DNA of 64,000 nt, from the NCBI RefSeq assembly GCF_022398325.1, contig NZ_JAKEVD010000025.1:1-64000 (forward strand), read 5' to 3'. A program made the translations under genes and the position numbers. A model generated the notes under the pieces. The model made no database searches and was not told the DNA's origin. It worked only from the letters and a program-made list of their open reading frames with translations. This stretch comes from Shewanella sp. Isolate13 (lineage in GTDB: Bacteria; Pseudomonadota; Gammaproteobacteria; Enterobacterales; Shewanellaceae). This document shows, in pieces, positions 1 through 8,079 of the stretch (its first letter is position 1; each line of letters begins with the position of its first letter).

Positions 1-225
1 CACCCAGCTTACCTTGCTATTCATCCTAACGATAAAACCCGACAAACATGTTATCGAGCCCTGTTTAAACATCACCTAGATACAAAAATGATTGAGGATA
101 TTCGACAAGCAACCCACAAAGGCATGGCAATCGGAAATGATAAATTTAAAGATGAAATTGAAAAACTAACAAACACAAACATGAGACCACAGAAAATGGG
201 GCGGCCTCCTAAGCAACCAGAATAA
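1..225 (+). pseudogene. Y1/RAYT-type transposase, C-terminal fragment (copy 1, cut by window edge)
   Basis: This open frame has no start in the window and ends at TAA 223-225. It encodes the last 74 or so residues of a small transposase, ending in GRPPKQPE. It matches base for base, by eye, the 3' part of the longer fragment at 252-692, which carries the recognisable Y1 transposase signature. It runs on into a conserved end containing TTTACTCTGACCCCACTTAT, the sort of element border commonly found after these transposases. It is cut by the window start, so it could belong to a longer or intact gene outside. Confidence 0.6.
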
Positions 226-251
226 AGTTTACTCTGACCCCACTTATCCTC

Positions 252-692
252 GTAAGATACTTTAATTACACTTATAAACGCTCTGGAACACTATGGGAGG
301 GGCGATATAAGTCTTGCTTAGTACAAGCTGAAGACTATCTACTGCAACTATATCGCTATATAGAGCTCAATCCAGTTAGAGCAAATATGGTTGATGATCC
401 TTGTAAATATCAATGGTCTAGTTACCAAGTCAACGCCTTAGGCAAAGCTTCCGCACTATGTACGCCTCACCCAGCTTACCTTGCTATTCATCCTAACGAT
501 AAAACCCGACAAACATGTTATCGAGCCCTGTTTAAACATCACCTAGATACAAAAATGATTGAGGATATTCGACAAGCAACCCACAAAGGCATGGCAATCG
601 GAAATGATAAATTTAAAGATGAAATTGAAAAACTAACAAACACAAACATGAGACCACAGAAAATGGGGCGGCCTCCTAAGCAACCAGAATAA
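252..692 (+). pseudogene. Y1/RAYT-type transposase, 5'-truncated fragment (copy 2)
   Basis: The frame is open from about 252 to the TAA at 690-692. It reads TYKRSGTLWEGRYKS and then YRYIELNPVRANMV, the hallmark C-terminal half of IS200-like/REP-associated tyrosine (Y1) transposases. The HUH motif and the start of the gene are absent. The sequence before 252 is the end of copy 1, so this fragment was joined directly to the conserved end of another copy. An internal ATG at 387 could start a 101-residue product, but that would lack the catalytic histidines. It is best called an inactive remnant. Confidence 0.75.
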
Positions 693-964
693 AGTTTACT
701 CTGACCCCACTTATCCTCACCCAGCTTACCTTGCTATTCATCCTAACGATAAAACCCGACAAACATGTTATCGAGCCCTGTTTAAACATCACCTAGATAC
801 AAAAATGATTGAGGATATTCGACAAGCAACCCACAAAGGCATGGCAATCGGAAATGATAAATTTAAAGATGAAATTGAAAAACTAACAAACACAAACATG
901 AGACCACAGAAAATGGGGCGGCCTCCTAAGCAACCAGAATAAAGTTTACTCTGACCCCACTTAT
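465..964 (+). repeat. 250-bp perfect tandem duplication
   Basis: Bases 465-714 and 715-964 are the same 250-bp unit, and most of it (from about base 1 to 251) occurs a third time with an offset of 467. The junction bases CCTC occur in both the natural coding context (465-468) and at the join (715-718), which suggests a microhomology-mediated event. Each unit ends with the same TTTACTCTGACCCCACTTAT border. The copies look identical, so the event is recent, or the assembly is wrong here. Confidence 0.85.
715..942 (+). pseudogene. Y1/RAYT-type transposase, C-terminal fragment (copy 3)
   Basis: This is an exact tandem copy of the last 75 codons of the preceding fragment, ending at TAA 940-942. 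It has no start codon of its own and joins the conserved end of copy 2 through the shared bases CCTC. It is a non-functional remnant left by a 250-bp tandem duplication. Confidence 0.7.
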
Positions 965-979
965 CCCAGCAGAGATGTC

Positions 980-1014
980 CCTCCTACTTCAGCAATCCTT
1001 ACGCTGGTAGGAGG
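980..1014. other. Strong inverted repeat (hairpin) before the ParA-HEPN cassette
   Basis: CCTCCTAC (980-987) pairs with GTAGGAGG (1007-1014), and an inner CAGC/GCTG pair extends the stem. No T-run follows on either strand, so it is not a clear terminator. It lies between the last transposase fragment border and the left direct repeat of the cassette. Confidence 0.55.
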
Positions 1015-1035
1015 CCAGCAAACATGCCATTTACA

Positions 1036-1047
1036 ATGGGGGTCTAT
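1036..1047 (+). repeat. Left 12-bp direct repeat flanking the ParA-HEPN cassette
   Basis: ATGGGGGTCTAT occurs here and again at 2849-2860. The bases just before both copies are also partly alike (about 10 of 14). The two copies enclose exactly the two-gene ParA-HEPN unit, as expected of an insertion target duplication or attachment core. Confidence 0.55.
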
Positions 1048-1154
1048 GGTTGGTTAGTTTTCTTAGTTATTATTTAAGTTAATAAATAAATTCAGATAGT
1101 TGGAAGAAAATCAATAATAGATTATGATGCAACTCTGAGGTCATATGGGAATTA

Positions 1155-2192
1155 ATGATAATGAGTAAAAGAATAGTAGTGTTTAACCATAAAGGTGGAG
1201 TTAGCAAAACAACATCAGTCTATAATCTCGGATGGATGCTTGCTAAAAAAAAGCGCGTTTTAGTTGTAGATGCGGATCCTCAATGTAACCTTTCAAACCT
1301 TATTTTGGGGGATGATTTCGAGTCATATTACACCAACGGCAGTACTAAAAACCAAAATATTAAAGATGGTGTTTCAGCAGCATTCGATGCAAAGCCATCA
1401 CCTATTGTACCTATTGATTGCTATTCTCCAGAACGTGCCGGCAACCTTTACTTGTTAGCAGGGCATGCAAACTTGTCAGAATATGATGCAGCTTTGACAT
1501 TTGCGCAAACATCTAACAACGCACTTTCAACTCTCCAAAATTTGCCAGGTGCTTTTTCAGAGCTATTAAAACTCACTGAAGAAAAGTATGATATTGATGT
1601 GACCATTATTGATTTGAACCCGAGTTTAAGCTCTATCAACCAAAATCTATTCCTATCCTCACATGGATTCATTCTACCAACCAACCCTGATCCGTTCTCT
1701 ATTATGGCTTTAGACACATTAACGAATGTTTTGCCTAGGTGGATGGCTTGGAAGAATACTTCCAGCCCTTTATTTGAAGATTCGGCGTACCCGATGCTAG
1801 AAGGGACTCCTAAATTCTTAGGTTGTTTAATTCAACGGTTTAATATCCGAAAAGGTAAAGCTGCAGCTCCTTTCAGAGATAACATTACAGAGATCAAAGA
1901 AACCATTTCAGATAAGTTATTTTGCAAGATTCAAAAGTCTGGGATGACACTAACTTCAGACCAATATGGAGCAGACTTTGTCGAATCTCATTATTGTTTA
2001 GGTGAAATTCCCGATTTCCAAGGTTTATTGCCAAAGTCTTACGCTGCAGGAGTTCCTGTTTTCGAGCTTGAGAATAGTGAAATTAAAGAGGTTGGTACAG
2101 TTCTTGAGCAGTTAACAACAAAACGTGACCGTTTTAACGCTCAATTTGAAGATATTTCAGAAAAAGTAGATGAATTGATCAATTATGCTTAA
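1155..2192 (+). CDS. ParA/Soj-family ATPase, cassette gene 1
   Basis: This is a 345-residue MinD/ParA-type P-loop ATPase, a cytoplasmic dimerising switch. The deviant Walker A KGGVSKTT lies at residues 13-20 with its signature lysine, and VLVVDADPQ at 35-43 is the Walker A' segment. A Walker B-like IIDLNPSL follows near residue 155. It is longer than typical Soj proteins (about 250), with an extra C-terminal third of unknown role. No ParB or parS-like sequence is seen nearby, so classical DNA partitioning is unlikely. The stop overlaps the start of the HEPN gene by 8 bp (ATGCTTAA), which implies translational coupling. A second ATG at 1161 is an alternative start. Local A+T content is higher than in the housekeeping genes, which fits horizontal transfer. 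Family assignment is sure; the function here is unknown. Confidence 0.9.
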   Translation: MIMSKRIVVFNHKGGVSKTTSVYNLGWMLAKKKRVLVVDADPQCNLSNLILGDDFESYYTNGSTKNQNIKDGVSAAFDAKPSPIVPIDCYSPERAGNLYLLAGHANLSEYDAALTFAQTSNNALSTLQNLPGAFSELLKLTEEKYDIDVTIIDLNPSLSSINQNLFLSSHGFILPTNPDPFSIMALDTLTNVLPRWMAWKNTSSPLFEDSAYPMLEGTPKFLGCLIQRFNIRKGKAAAPFRDNITEIKETISDKLFCKIQKSGMTLTSDQYGADFVESHYCLGEIPDFQGLLPKSYAAGVPVFELENSEIKEVGTVLEQLTTKRDRFNAQFEDISEKVDELINYA

Positions 2193-2799
2193 TTCAAAGA
2201 ATACGTTTGAGCAAAATATCAAAGAAGCAAGAGCCATCTCTGATATTTATAACTATTTGAGCAGTGAAGTGAAAGTCCCATTTTCAGTCGATGATCTGCT
2301 TAGATCGCAAATCGTTTATGCTGTAAGTGCATTCGACAAGCTAATCCATGATTTAATTCGAGTAGGTTTAGTTCAAAGTTATGAAGGTTTGCGTACTCAA
2401 ACGCCAAAATACATAAATGAAGTATTTCCAATGAGTGTGATTCAGCAAATGAGTACAGCATCCATTCCACCTGCAGTACATTACTTTGAACAAGCTGTTT
2501 TCCAAAAATTAAAGGTCTTTTCTTATCAGGACCCCAGTAAGGTTTCTGATGGTCTGAGTTATATTTGGGATGAGAAACAGAAGTGGCAAAAGATTACTAC
2601 TCAAATGGGTAGTACCAAAGACCACAAGGAAGTTAAAACTCAGCTTAAGCTTATTGCGGACAGGCGAAATATGATTGTGCATGAGGCCGATTTAAGTCCA
2701 GCATCTATGCAAAAGCAAGATATTACCAGCTCTGAAGTAATTGAGATAATTGATTTCATAGAGAGTTGTGGAAATGCTATATACCAACTGGTGAAATAA
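2185..2799 (+). CDS. HEPN-domain protein (RiboL-PSP-HEPN-like), cassette gene 2
   Basis: This 204-residue, mostly helical protein is probably cytoplasmic. Residues 160-166 read RRNMIVH, the R-N-x3-H motif that forms the metal-independent RNase site of many HEPN proteins. The helical arrangement around it and the length fit the RiboL-PSP-HEPN group. HEPN proteins act as RNases in toxin-antitoxin, abortive infection and CRISPR systems. Tight coupling to a ParA-like ATPase and flanking direct repeats suggest a conflict or defence cassette, but that is inference. A non-toxic structural HEPN is the main alternative. The gene ends 164 bp before a strong terminator. Confidence 0.75.
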   Translation: MLNSKNTFEQNIKEARAISDIYNYLSSEVKVPFSVDDLLRSQIVYAVSAFDKLIHDLIRVGLVQSYEGLRTQTPKYINEVFPMSVIQQMSTASIPPAVHYFEQAVFQKLKVFSYQDPSKVSDGLSYIWDEKQKWQKITTQMGSTKDHKEVKTQLKLIADRRNMIVHEADLSPASMQKQDITSSEVIEIIDFIESCGNAIYQLVK

Positions 2800-2848
2800 A
2801 ATTGGCTCCTTTAGTATTAACCATTGATGTCTACGATTGCTTTTAACC

Positions 2849-2860
2849 ATGGGGGTCTAT
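2849..2860 (+). repeat. Right 12-bp direct repeat flanking the ParA-HEPN cassette
   Basis: This second copy of ATGGGGGTCTAT lies 50 bp after the HEPN stop codon, on the same strand as the copy at 1036-1047. Confidence 0.55.
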
Positions 2861-2963
2861 AGTCAGCTCTAATCATCGTACTTCTAGGGCTAGGGATAAC
2901 AACCTCTATCAATTAGTAGGGTAGGAATAAATAGAGTACGAGTAATACTCTCTATTTCCCAAC

Positions 2964-2992
2964 AAAAAAGCGAACTATCCAGTTCGCTTTTT
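2964..2992. terminator. Bidirectional rho-independent terminator
   Basis: The stem AAAAAGCGAACT / AGTTCGCTTTTT with loop ATCC has a T-run on both strands. It separates the HEPN gene from the convergent gene at 3016-3510. Confidence 0.9.
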
Positions 2993-3015
2993 CAATTCCA
3001 AACTACCAAAACCAC

Positions 3016-3510
3016 TCACTCCAAACACACCAATCCATGCTGCTTACCTATAGAGTTAACCACACTCACCAACCGCCCCTTGATCGCCTGCTCAATCCCC
3101 ACACCAGCCTCAAGCAAGTCAGCAACTGCAATAAAAGCCTTGGTGTTTAAGCTAGTGCTGTCATAGCAATAGGCATAACCCTCTTCGACTATCCACTTTT
3201 TACTACTAGCGGCCGCAGCGCTTCCACTTCTCTTATCACTAACGGCCGCAGCGCTCCCAACTCTCGTTTTACCAGCCGCTGCGCCCTTTTCACTCTCTTC
3301 ACTAAAAGCCAGCCCTTTCTCTTCTAACGTTCTAACCAAGGTAAAATCGAAAGCCAAGATACAGGCTTCATCACCATACCAATCCGCCTTTAAGGCTTGA
3401 AAGTTGATCCACATTTCCAGCTCAAGCAATAACGGCTTAAGCGAACTAGAAAAGCCACTATCGGCACTAATCGTAATAGGAAGTTGTTCTTCTATATCAA
3501 TATTGGTCAT
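3016..3510 (-). CDS. Hypothetical protein with Ala/Ser-rich repeat insert
   Basis: I do not recognise this 164-residue protein. It has no signal peptide or membrane segment. The N-terminal part (1-75) and C-terminal part (about 108-164) look like a folded cytoplasmic protein. The segment between them (about 75-107) is low-complexity, with GSAAA twice and a related GAAAG. The DNA underneath shows a repeated GGCCGCAGCGCT block at about 3210-3260, so the insert probably grew by repeat slippage. It faces a terminator and has 14-bp tandem repeats close upstream. Confidence 0.6.
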   Translation of the reverse strand: MTNIDIEEQLPITISADSGFSSSLKPLLLELEMWINFQALKADWYGDEACILAFDFTLVRTLEEKGLAFSEESEKGAAAGKTRVGSAAAVSDKRSGSAAAASSKKWIVEEGYAYCYDSTSLNTKAFIAVADLLEAGVGIEQAIKGRLVSVVNSIGKQHGLVCLE

Positions 3511-3542
3511 CGGTATTTACCGTCACTCTACTTTGGTTTAAA

Positions 3543-3589
3543 TCAAGTGGTTTAATTCAAGTGGTTTAATTCAAGTGGTTTAATTCAAG
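3543..3589 (+). repeat. 14-bp tandem repeat, about 3.4 copies
   Basis: The unit CAAGTGGTTTAATT is repeated head to tail, starting 33 bp upstream of the minus-strand start codon at 3510. It lies where the promoter of that gene would be, so the copy number could affect expression. Confidence 0.85.
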
Positions 3590-3760
3590 CGCTATAAAGC
3601 TGATTCTGCTGGCTAACGCTATTGGTTGCAACCAGCGAAAGGTGATTCCAGTTTATCTTAAGAATATTTCGCTCCTATAGCATTTTTTGGTTCCAATTGC
3701 CTGCGGCAAGCGTATGTGCAGATACTTCCTTGACACGCTACAAGTCCATCCGTGGAGGCT

Positions 3761-3795
3761 CGGCCATGACGTCCATGTCATGGACGGTCACGGCC
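3761..3795. repeat. Palindromic stretch in the 3511-4107 intergenic region
   Basis: The 600-bp gap before gcvP has no gene that I can support. This part contains CCATGAC (3764-3770) pairing with GTCATGG (3777-3783), flanked by further GGCC/GGCC symmetry. The surrounding stretch (about 3700-3800) has the feel of a dispersed intergenic repeat, but only one copy is in the window. Confidence 0.4.
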
Positions 3796-3950
3796 GCATC
3801 TACACAGGGTAAGAAAAGCACAAACTATCAGCATTTGAGTTTTTAATTAGACCGCTAAAGCTAACTATCAATACAGACTTACATAAAACACCAACTTCTT
3901 CTCGGAATCTTTCACGACTTTAGTGGCCGTAGGCCATAAAAACCCCAATA

Positions 3951-3979
3951 AAAAACGCACCACTAAGGGTGCGTTTTCC
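3951..3979 (-). terminator. Terminator after gcvP
   Basis: The stem AAAACGCACC / GGGTGCGTTTT is followed on the minus strand by TTTTTTATT. It lies 130 bp past the gcvP stop, beyond the long hairpin at 3980-4104. Confidence 0.85.
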
Positions 3980-4104
3980 GTAATGGCGTTACTGCCGATG
4001 ATAAGACAATGAAGCCGATGGTTTTTGCCGCGGAGTTGACTCCAGTCAATGAGCAGTAAAAACCTGAGGCTGAAGCCGTATTATCGAGGCTAAGTAGCCA
4101 TTAC
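3980..4104. repeat. Long imperfect inverted repeat (about 125 bp) abutting the gcvP stop
   Basis: The outer arms GTAATGGC (3980-3987) and GCCATTAC (4097-4104) match exactly. Inside them pair a GCCGATGATAA-like arm with TTATCGAGGC, then GGTTTTT with AAAAACC, and finally TTGACT/AGTCAA at the apex. The whole region could fold into one long hairpin. It starts 3 bp after the gcvP stop codon. A MITE-like element or a structured 3' end of the gcv mRNA are both possible. Confidence 0.7.
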
Positions 4105-4107
4105 AAA

Positions 4108-6996
4108 TTACTCGTAGTCACTCATTGGCACACACGCGCAGAATAGATTACGGTCACCAAACACATCATCAATACGATTAACCGTTGGCCAGAACTTATT
4201 CGCCTTAACCGCTGCCGTCGGGAACACGGCCACTTCACGGCTGTAAGGACGTGAATCAAACGCTGGGTCCATAATGTCGGCCATGGTATGCGGTGCATTG
4301 TGTAGCGGGTTATTGTCCGCTGGCCACTCGCCTGACTCTACCTTGGCGATTTCACCGCGAATAGAGACCATAGCTTCGATGAATCTGTCTAGCTCAACCT
4401 TAGACTCAGATTCCGTTGGCTCAATCATTAAGGTTCCCGCAACAGGGAAGCTCATGGTTGGCGCGTGGAAACCATAGTCGTTTAGACGCTTAGCGATGTC
4501 CATCTCAGTAACGCCAGAGGCTTCTTTAAGCGGACGTAGGTCGATGATGCACTCATGCGCCACACGGTCATTACGGCCTGTGTATAGCACTGGGTAGTGT
4601 GTAGACAGCTTCTTCATCACGTAGTTGGCATTAAGCAGTGCTACCTGAGTCGACTGACGAAGACCTTGGAAGCCCAGTAACTTGATGTACATCCAAGTGA
4701 TTGGCAAGATGCTTGCGCTGCCATATGGCGCTGCAGAAAGTGCACCGTTATTGTCTGACTCACGACCATGCTTAACCACAGAGTGACCCGCAACAAATGG
4801 CGCTAGGTGTGACTTAACACCGATTGGGCCCATACCTGGACCACCGCCGCCATGTGGAATGGCAAAGGTCTTGTGTAGGTTAAGGTGCGATACGTCAGCA
4901 CCAATTGAGCCTGGAGTTGTTAAGCCTACCTGTGCGTTCATGTTGGCACCATCGAGGTAAACCTGACCACCATGCTGATGAATGATGTCACAGATCTCGC
5001 TAACGGTTTCTTCATACACACCGTGAGTCGATGGGTAAGTGATCATGATGCAAGATAGGTTGTCGGCAACTTCAGCTGCTTTGGCCTTAAGATCTTCCAT
5101 ATCGACGTTACCCGCCTTGTCACAAGCGGTAACAACAATCTTCATACCAGCAAGCTGGGCAGAAGCAGGGTTAGTACCGTGAGCCGATTGTGGGATCAGA
5201 CAGATATTTCTGTGAGCATCACCGCGAGACTCGTGATACTTCTTAATCGCTAATAGACCTGCGTACTCACCCTGTGCGCCCGAGTTTGGTTGCATACAAA
5301 CGGCGTCGTAACCGGTGATTTCAACTAACCATGCCGACAGCTCTTCAATTAACTGAGTGTAACCTTCAGCTTGATCGAGTGGGCAGAATGGGTGCATGTT
5401 GCCAAACTCAGCCCAGCTCACTGGCATCATCTCTGTTGCCGCGTTGAGCTTCATGGTGCACGAACCAAGCGAGATCATAGAGTGGTTTAACGCCAAATCT
5501 TTTTTCTCTAAGCGCTTGATATAGCGCATCATCTCAGTTTCGCTGTGATAGTTGTTGAACGTTGGATGAGTCAAGATAGCATCAGTACGTACCAAGTCTG
5601 CTGGAATAGACTGACTACCAGCATTGATGATCTGCTCATCAAGCGTGGCAACATCTTGGCCGTGTCCTTCACCTAAAATAACGTCAAATAGCTGGGCAAC
5701 GTCGCTACGAGTCGTGGTTTCGTCAAGGCTGATACCAAAGCTACCATCAGTATCGATACGCAGGTTGATTTGTGCAGCTAGTGCACGTGCATTAATGGCT
5801 GCTACATCACCGCCTTTAACGGTAATGGTGTCAAACCAAGTGCTGTTAACTAGCTCAAGACCTTTAGCTGTAAGACCTGCCGCTAGAATGTCAGTTAGAC
5901 GGTTGATGCGTGATGCAATCGTCTTTAGACCTTGTGGGCCGTGGAATACCGCATAGAACGATGCCATGTTGGCCAGTAGCACCTGTGCAGTACAGATGTT
6001 TGAGTTAGCTTTTTCGCGGCGGATATGCTGCTCACGAGTCTGCATTGCCATACGCAGTGCGCGGTTACCGCGTGTATCTTGTGATACACCAATAATACGG
6101 CCTGGTAGCGAACGCTTGTACTCGTCACGCGTCACAAAGAATGCGGCGTGCGGACCACCAAAGCCCATTGGCACACCGAAGCGTTGTGAGTTACCAAAGA
6201 CCACATCGGCACCCATTGAACCTGGCGACTTAAGTAGCACAAGTGACATGATGTCTGCGGCAACACTGACGACGGCTTTCTTGGCTTTTAGCTCGCCAAA
6301 CAGTGCGCTGTGATCGCTAATTTCACCAAAGCGGTTGGTGTACTGGAATAATGCGCCAAATAGCTCGTAGTTTACGGCATCTGCCGCAGGGCCAACGATA
6401 ACCTCAAAACCAAAACACTCGGCGCGGGTTTTAACTACGTCGATAGTTTGTGGGAACACGTCGTCTGCAACAAAGAAGATGTTGGCTTTTTTGGCTTTAG
6501 AAACACGCTTAGCCAGTGCCATCGCTTCCGCTGCGGCGGTGGCTTCATCGAGCAGTGATGCAGAAGCTAGGTCTAGCCCAGTTAAGTCCATAGACACTTG
6601 CTGGAAGTTAAGGATAGCTTCTAGGCGGCCCTGAGCGATCTCAGGCTGGTATGGCGTGTATGCCGTGTACCAACCAGGGTTTTCAAATACATTACGCTGG
6701 ATAACGCTTGGTACGTCAGTACCGTAGTAACCCATACCGATATAGCTTTTAAACACCTTATTTTTATCTGCAATTTCGCGAATATAAGCGGTACCTTCGG
6801 CTTCACCACAGGCAGTGCCTACGGCTAAGTCACGATTAAGGCGAATCGAACCCGGCACGATCTGCTGGGTTAGATCTTCTAACGACTCAGCGCCAACAAA
6901 GTTCAGCATCTCTTGCTGTTGTGTGCTTTCAGGGCCAATGTGACGACGAATAAATGATTCGTGCTGCTCTAATTGTGTCAGGGTTTCTTTGGTCAT
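4108..6996 (-). CDS. gcvP: Glycine dehydrogenase (decarboxylating), P-protein
   Basis: This is the full-length 962-residue homodimeric-type P-protein. It decarboxylates glycine with pyridoxal phosphate and passes the aminomethyl group to the lipoyl arm of GcvH. The PLP-binding lysine is K709, in [18 protein letters not shown]. The N-terminal half carries the RRHIGP start typical of the family. It is the third gene of the gcvT-gcvH-gcvP order, 240 bp after gcvH, with a terminator-like hairpin in between, so its level may be set separately. It is followed by a long inverted repeat and a terminator. Confidence 0.98.
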   Translation of the reverse strand: MTKETLTQLEQHESFIRRHIGPESTQQQEMLNFVGAESLEDLTQQIVPGSIRLNRDLAVGTACGEAEGTAYIREIADKNKVFKSYIGMGYYGTDVPSVIQRNVFENPGWYTAYTPYQPEIAQGRLEAILNFQQVSMDLTGLDLASASLLDEATAAAEAMALAKRVSKAKKANIFFVADDVFPQTIDVVKTRAECFGFEVIVGPAADAVNYELFGALFQYTNRFGEISDHSALFGELKAKKAVVSVAADIMSLVLLKSPGSMGADVVFGNSQRFGVPMGFGGPHAAFFVTRDEYKRSLPGRIIGVSQDTRGNRALRMAMQTREQHIRREKANSNICTAQVLLANMASFYAVFHGPQGLKTIASRINRLTDILAAGLTAKGLELVNSTWFDTITVKGGDVAAINARALAAQINLRIDTDGSFGISLDETTTRSDVAQLFDVILGEGHGQDVATLDEQIINAGSQSIPADLVRTDAILTHPTFNNYHSETEMMRYIKRLEKKDLALNHSMISLGSCTMKLNAATEMMPVSWAEFGNMHPFCPLDQAEGYTQLIEELSAWLVEITGYDAVCMQPNSGAQGEYAGLLAIKKYHESRGDAHRNICLIPQSAHGTNPASAQLAGMKIVVTACDKAGNVDMEDLKAKAAEVADNLSCIMITYPSTHGVYEETVSEICDIIHQHGGQVYLDGANMNAQVGLTTPGSIGADVSHLNLHKTFAIPHGGGGPGMGPIGVKSHLAPFVAGHSVVKHGRESDNNGALSAAPYGSASILPITWMYIKLLGFQGLRQSTQVALLNANYVMKKLSTHYPVLYTGRNDRVAHECIIDLRPLKEASGVTEMDIAKRLNDYGFHAPTMSFPVAGTLMIEPTESESKVELDRFIEAMVSIRGEIAKVESGEWPADNNPLHNAPHTMADIMDPAFDSRPYSREVAVFPTAAVKANKFWPTVNRIDDVFGDRNLFCACVPMSDYE

Positions 6997-7190
6997 GAGT
7001 AACCTAGTTCCTATGTGCCTGTATCCTGCCTGTAGGGGGGCGGTGCTACGGGTCTCTTTAGTTTTAGAATGGTTATTATTTTTGGACTGGGCTTGGCTTG
7101 TCTATTTCAGCCATTTTTTCAGCCAGCTTTTCCTGTCATTACTGCCTTAATGCCCCGAGAAAATACAGGGACATAAGCCATATAACGAAC

Positions 7191-7221
7191 AAAGCCCCAA
7201 TCAGCGATGAGTTGGGGCTTT
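7191..7221 (-). terminator. Terminator/attenuator between gcvH and gcvP
   Basis: The stem AAAGCCCCAA / TTGGGGCTTT has an 11-nt loop and lies 16 bp after the gcvH stop. On the minus strand it is followed by a weak T-rich stretch (TTGTTCG). It may end some gcvTH transcripts and so lower gcvP expression. Confidence 0.7.
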
Positions 7222-7236
7222 GTCAATCATCGACGC

Positions 7237-7626
7237 TTATTCTTCGTCGATAACTGCTTGATAACCTTCGGCATCAAGCAAGTTGTCTAGTTCAGCAAGG
7301 TCTGTAGGCATTACGCGGAAGAACCAACCGTCACCGAATGCATCGCTGTTGACTAGCTCTGGAGAATCTTCCAGTGCTTCGTTAACGGCAATCACTTCGC
7401 CTGAAAGTGGTGCGTAGATGTCTGATGCTGCTTTTACAGACTCTGCAACTGCGCAGTCTTCACCAGCGCTAACGTCGTCGCCCACTTCTGGCAACTCAAC
7501 GAACACCATGTCACCCAAAAGCTCTTGAGCGTGCTCACTGATACCGACTGTGTAGCTACCGTCTTCTTCTTTACGGATCCACTCGTGAGAAGAAGCATAT
7601 TTAAGTTCAGCTGGGATATTGCTCAT
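7237..7626 (-). CDS. gcvH: Glycine cleavage system H-protein
   Basis: This 129-residue lipoyl carrier shuttles the aminomethyl intermediate from GcvP to GcvT and is reoxidised by lipoamide dehydrogenase. The lipoylated lysine is K65, in AESVKAASD, the conserved position for the family. The length matches the usual 125-130 residues. The start is preceded by AAGGAT about 10 bp upstream. An unusually long gap (453 bp) separates it from gcvT. Confidence 0.98.
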   Translation of the reverse strand: MSNIPAELKYASSHEWIRKEEDGSYTVGISEHAQELLGDMVFVELPEVGDDVSAGEDCAVAESVKAASDIYAPLSGEVIAVNEALEDSPELVNSDAFGDGWFFRVMPTDLAELDNLLDAEGYQAVIDEE

Positions 7627-8079
7627 TGGTCTAAATCCTTATTCGATGTTCTAATTCTGTATTTAATAAGACGTTACACTGACTTGCCTATTAAGGCTTA
7701 TATCAATTTTTGCACCATTTTTACATCATAAGTGCAGCGATTTCATCTAGTTTTTGACGTTTGCCACATTGATCTTGTTCAAGCGCGCAAATCTATCTGT
7801 TTTACGCTTTATTTAAGCGTTAGCTAAAAATAGATGAAATCGTCAATTTTGCTCTATTTATTGGTCGAGTTCTTCAACTCAACCAATAGTTAACTCTATC
7901 TTGATAAAGCGAATAAGTTTTATATTCGCCTTTAATAATCGGCACATCACAAACCATTTTCTGAGGTTAAGGCGCAGGAATTTGATTCTAGTTTTAGGAG
8001 CCAGCGCGCAGTTGATAAGTATCAATGAGCACTGGCGACAACAAAGTAGATTCAAATCACCAGCATTAACCCAGAAAAA
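7627..8079. other. Intergenic region gcvT-gcvH with inverted repeats
   Basis: I see no gene in these 453 bp. The region contains an 11-bp inverted repeat, GATTTCATCTA (7739-7749) and TAGATGAAATC (7831-7841), enclosing a small hairpin ACGCTT/AAGCGT (7804-7820). A second hairpin lies at 7859-7886 (ATTGGTCGAGTT/AACTCAACCAAT). No U-tract follows the last stem on the minus strand, so termination after gcvT is not clear. The structures could form an RNA leader for gcvH. Confidence 0.45.

Noticed and set aside
1155-2192. Plasmid or chromosome partition locus
   Set aside because: ParA-type ATPase alone; no ParB gene, parS repeats or replication gene nearby, and its partner is a HEPN protein.
5966-6313. 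Open frames opposite gcvP and other long genes
   Set aside because: Codon pattern and overlap show that they are antisense shadows of genes with clear family identity.
6997-7190. Glycine riboswitch before gcvP
   Set aside because: No aptamer-like sequence; the region only shows a GC-rich stretch and an upstream terminator-like stem.
7859-7886. Terminator after gcvT
   Set aside because: The hairpin is strong, but no U-tract follows on the minus strand.
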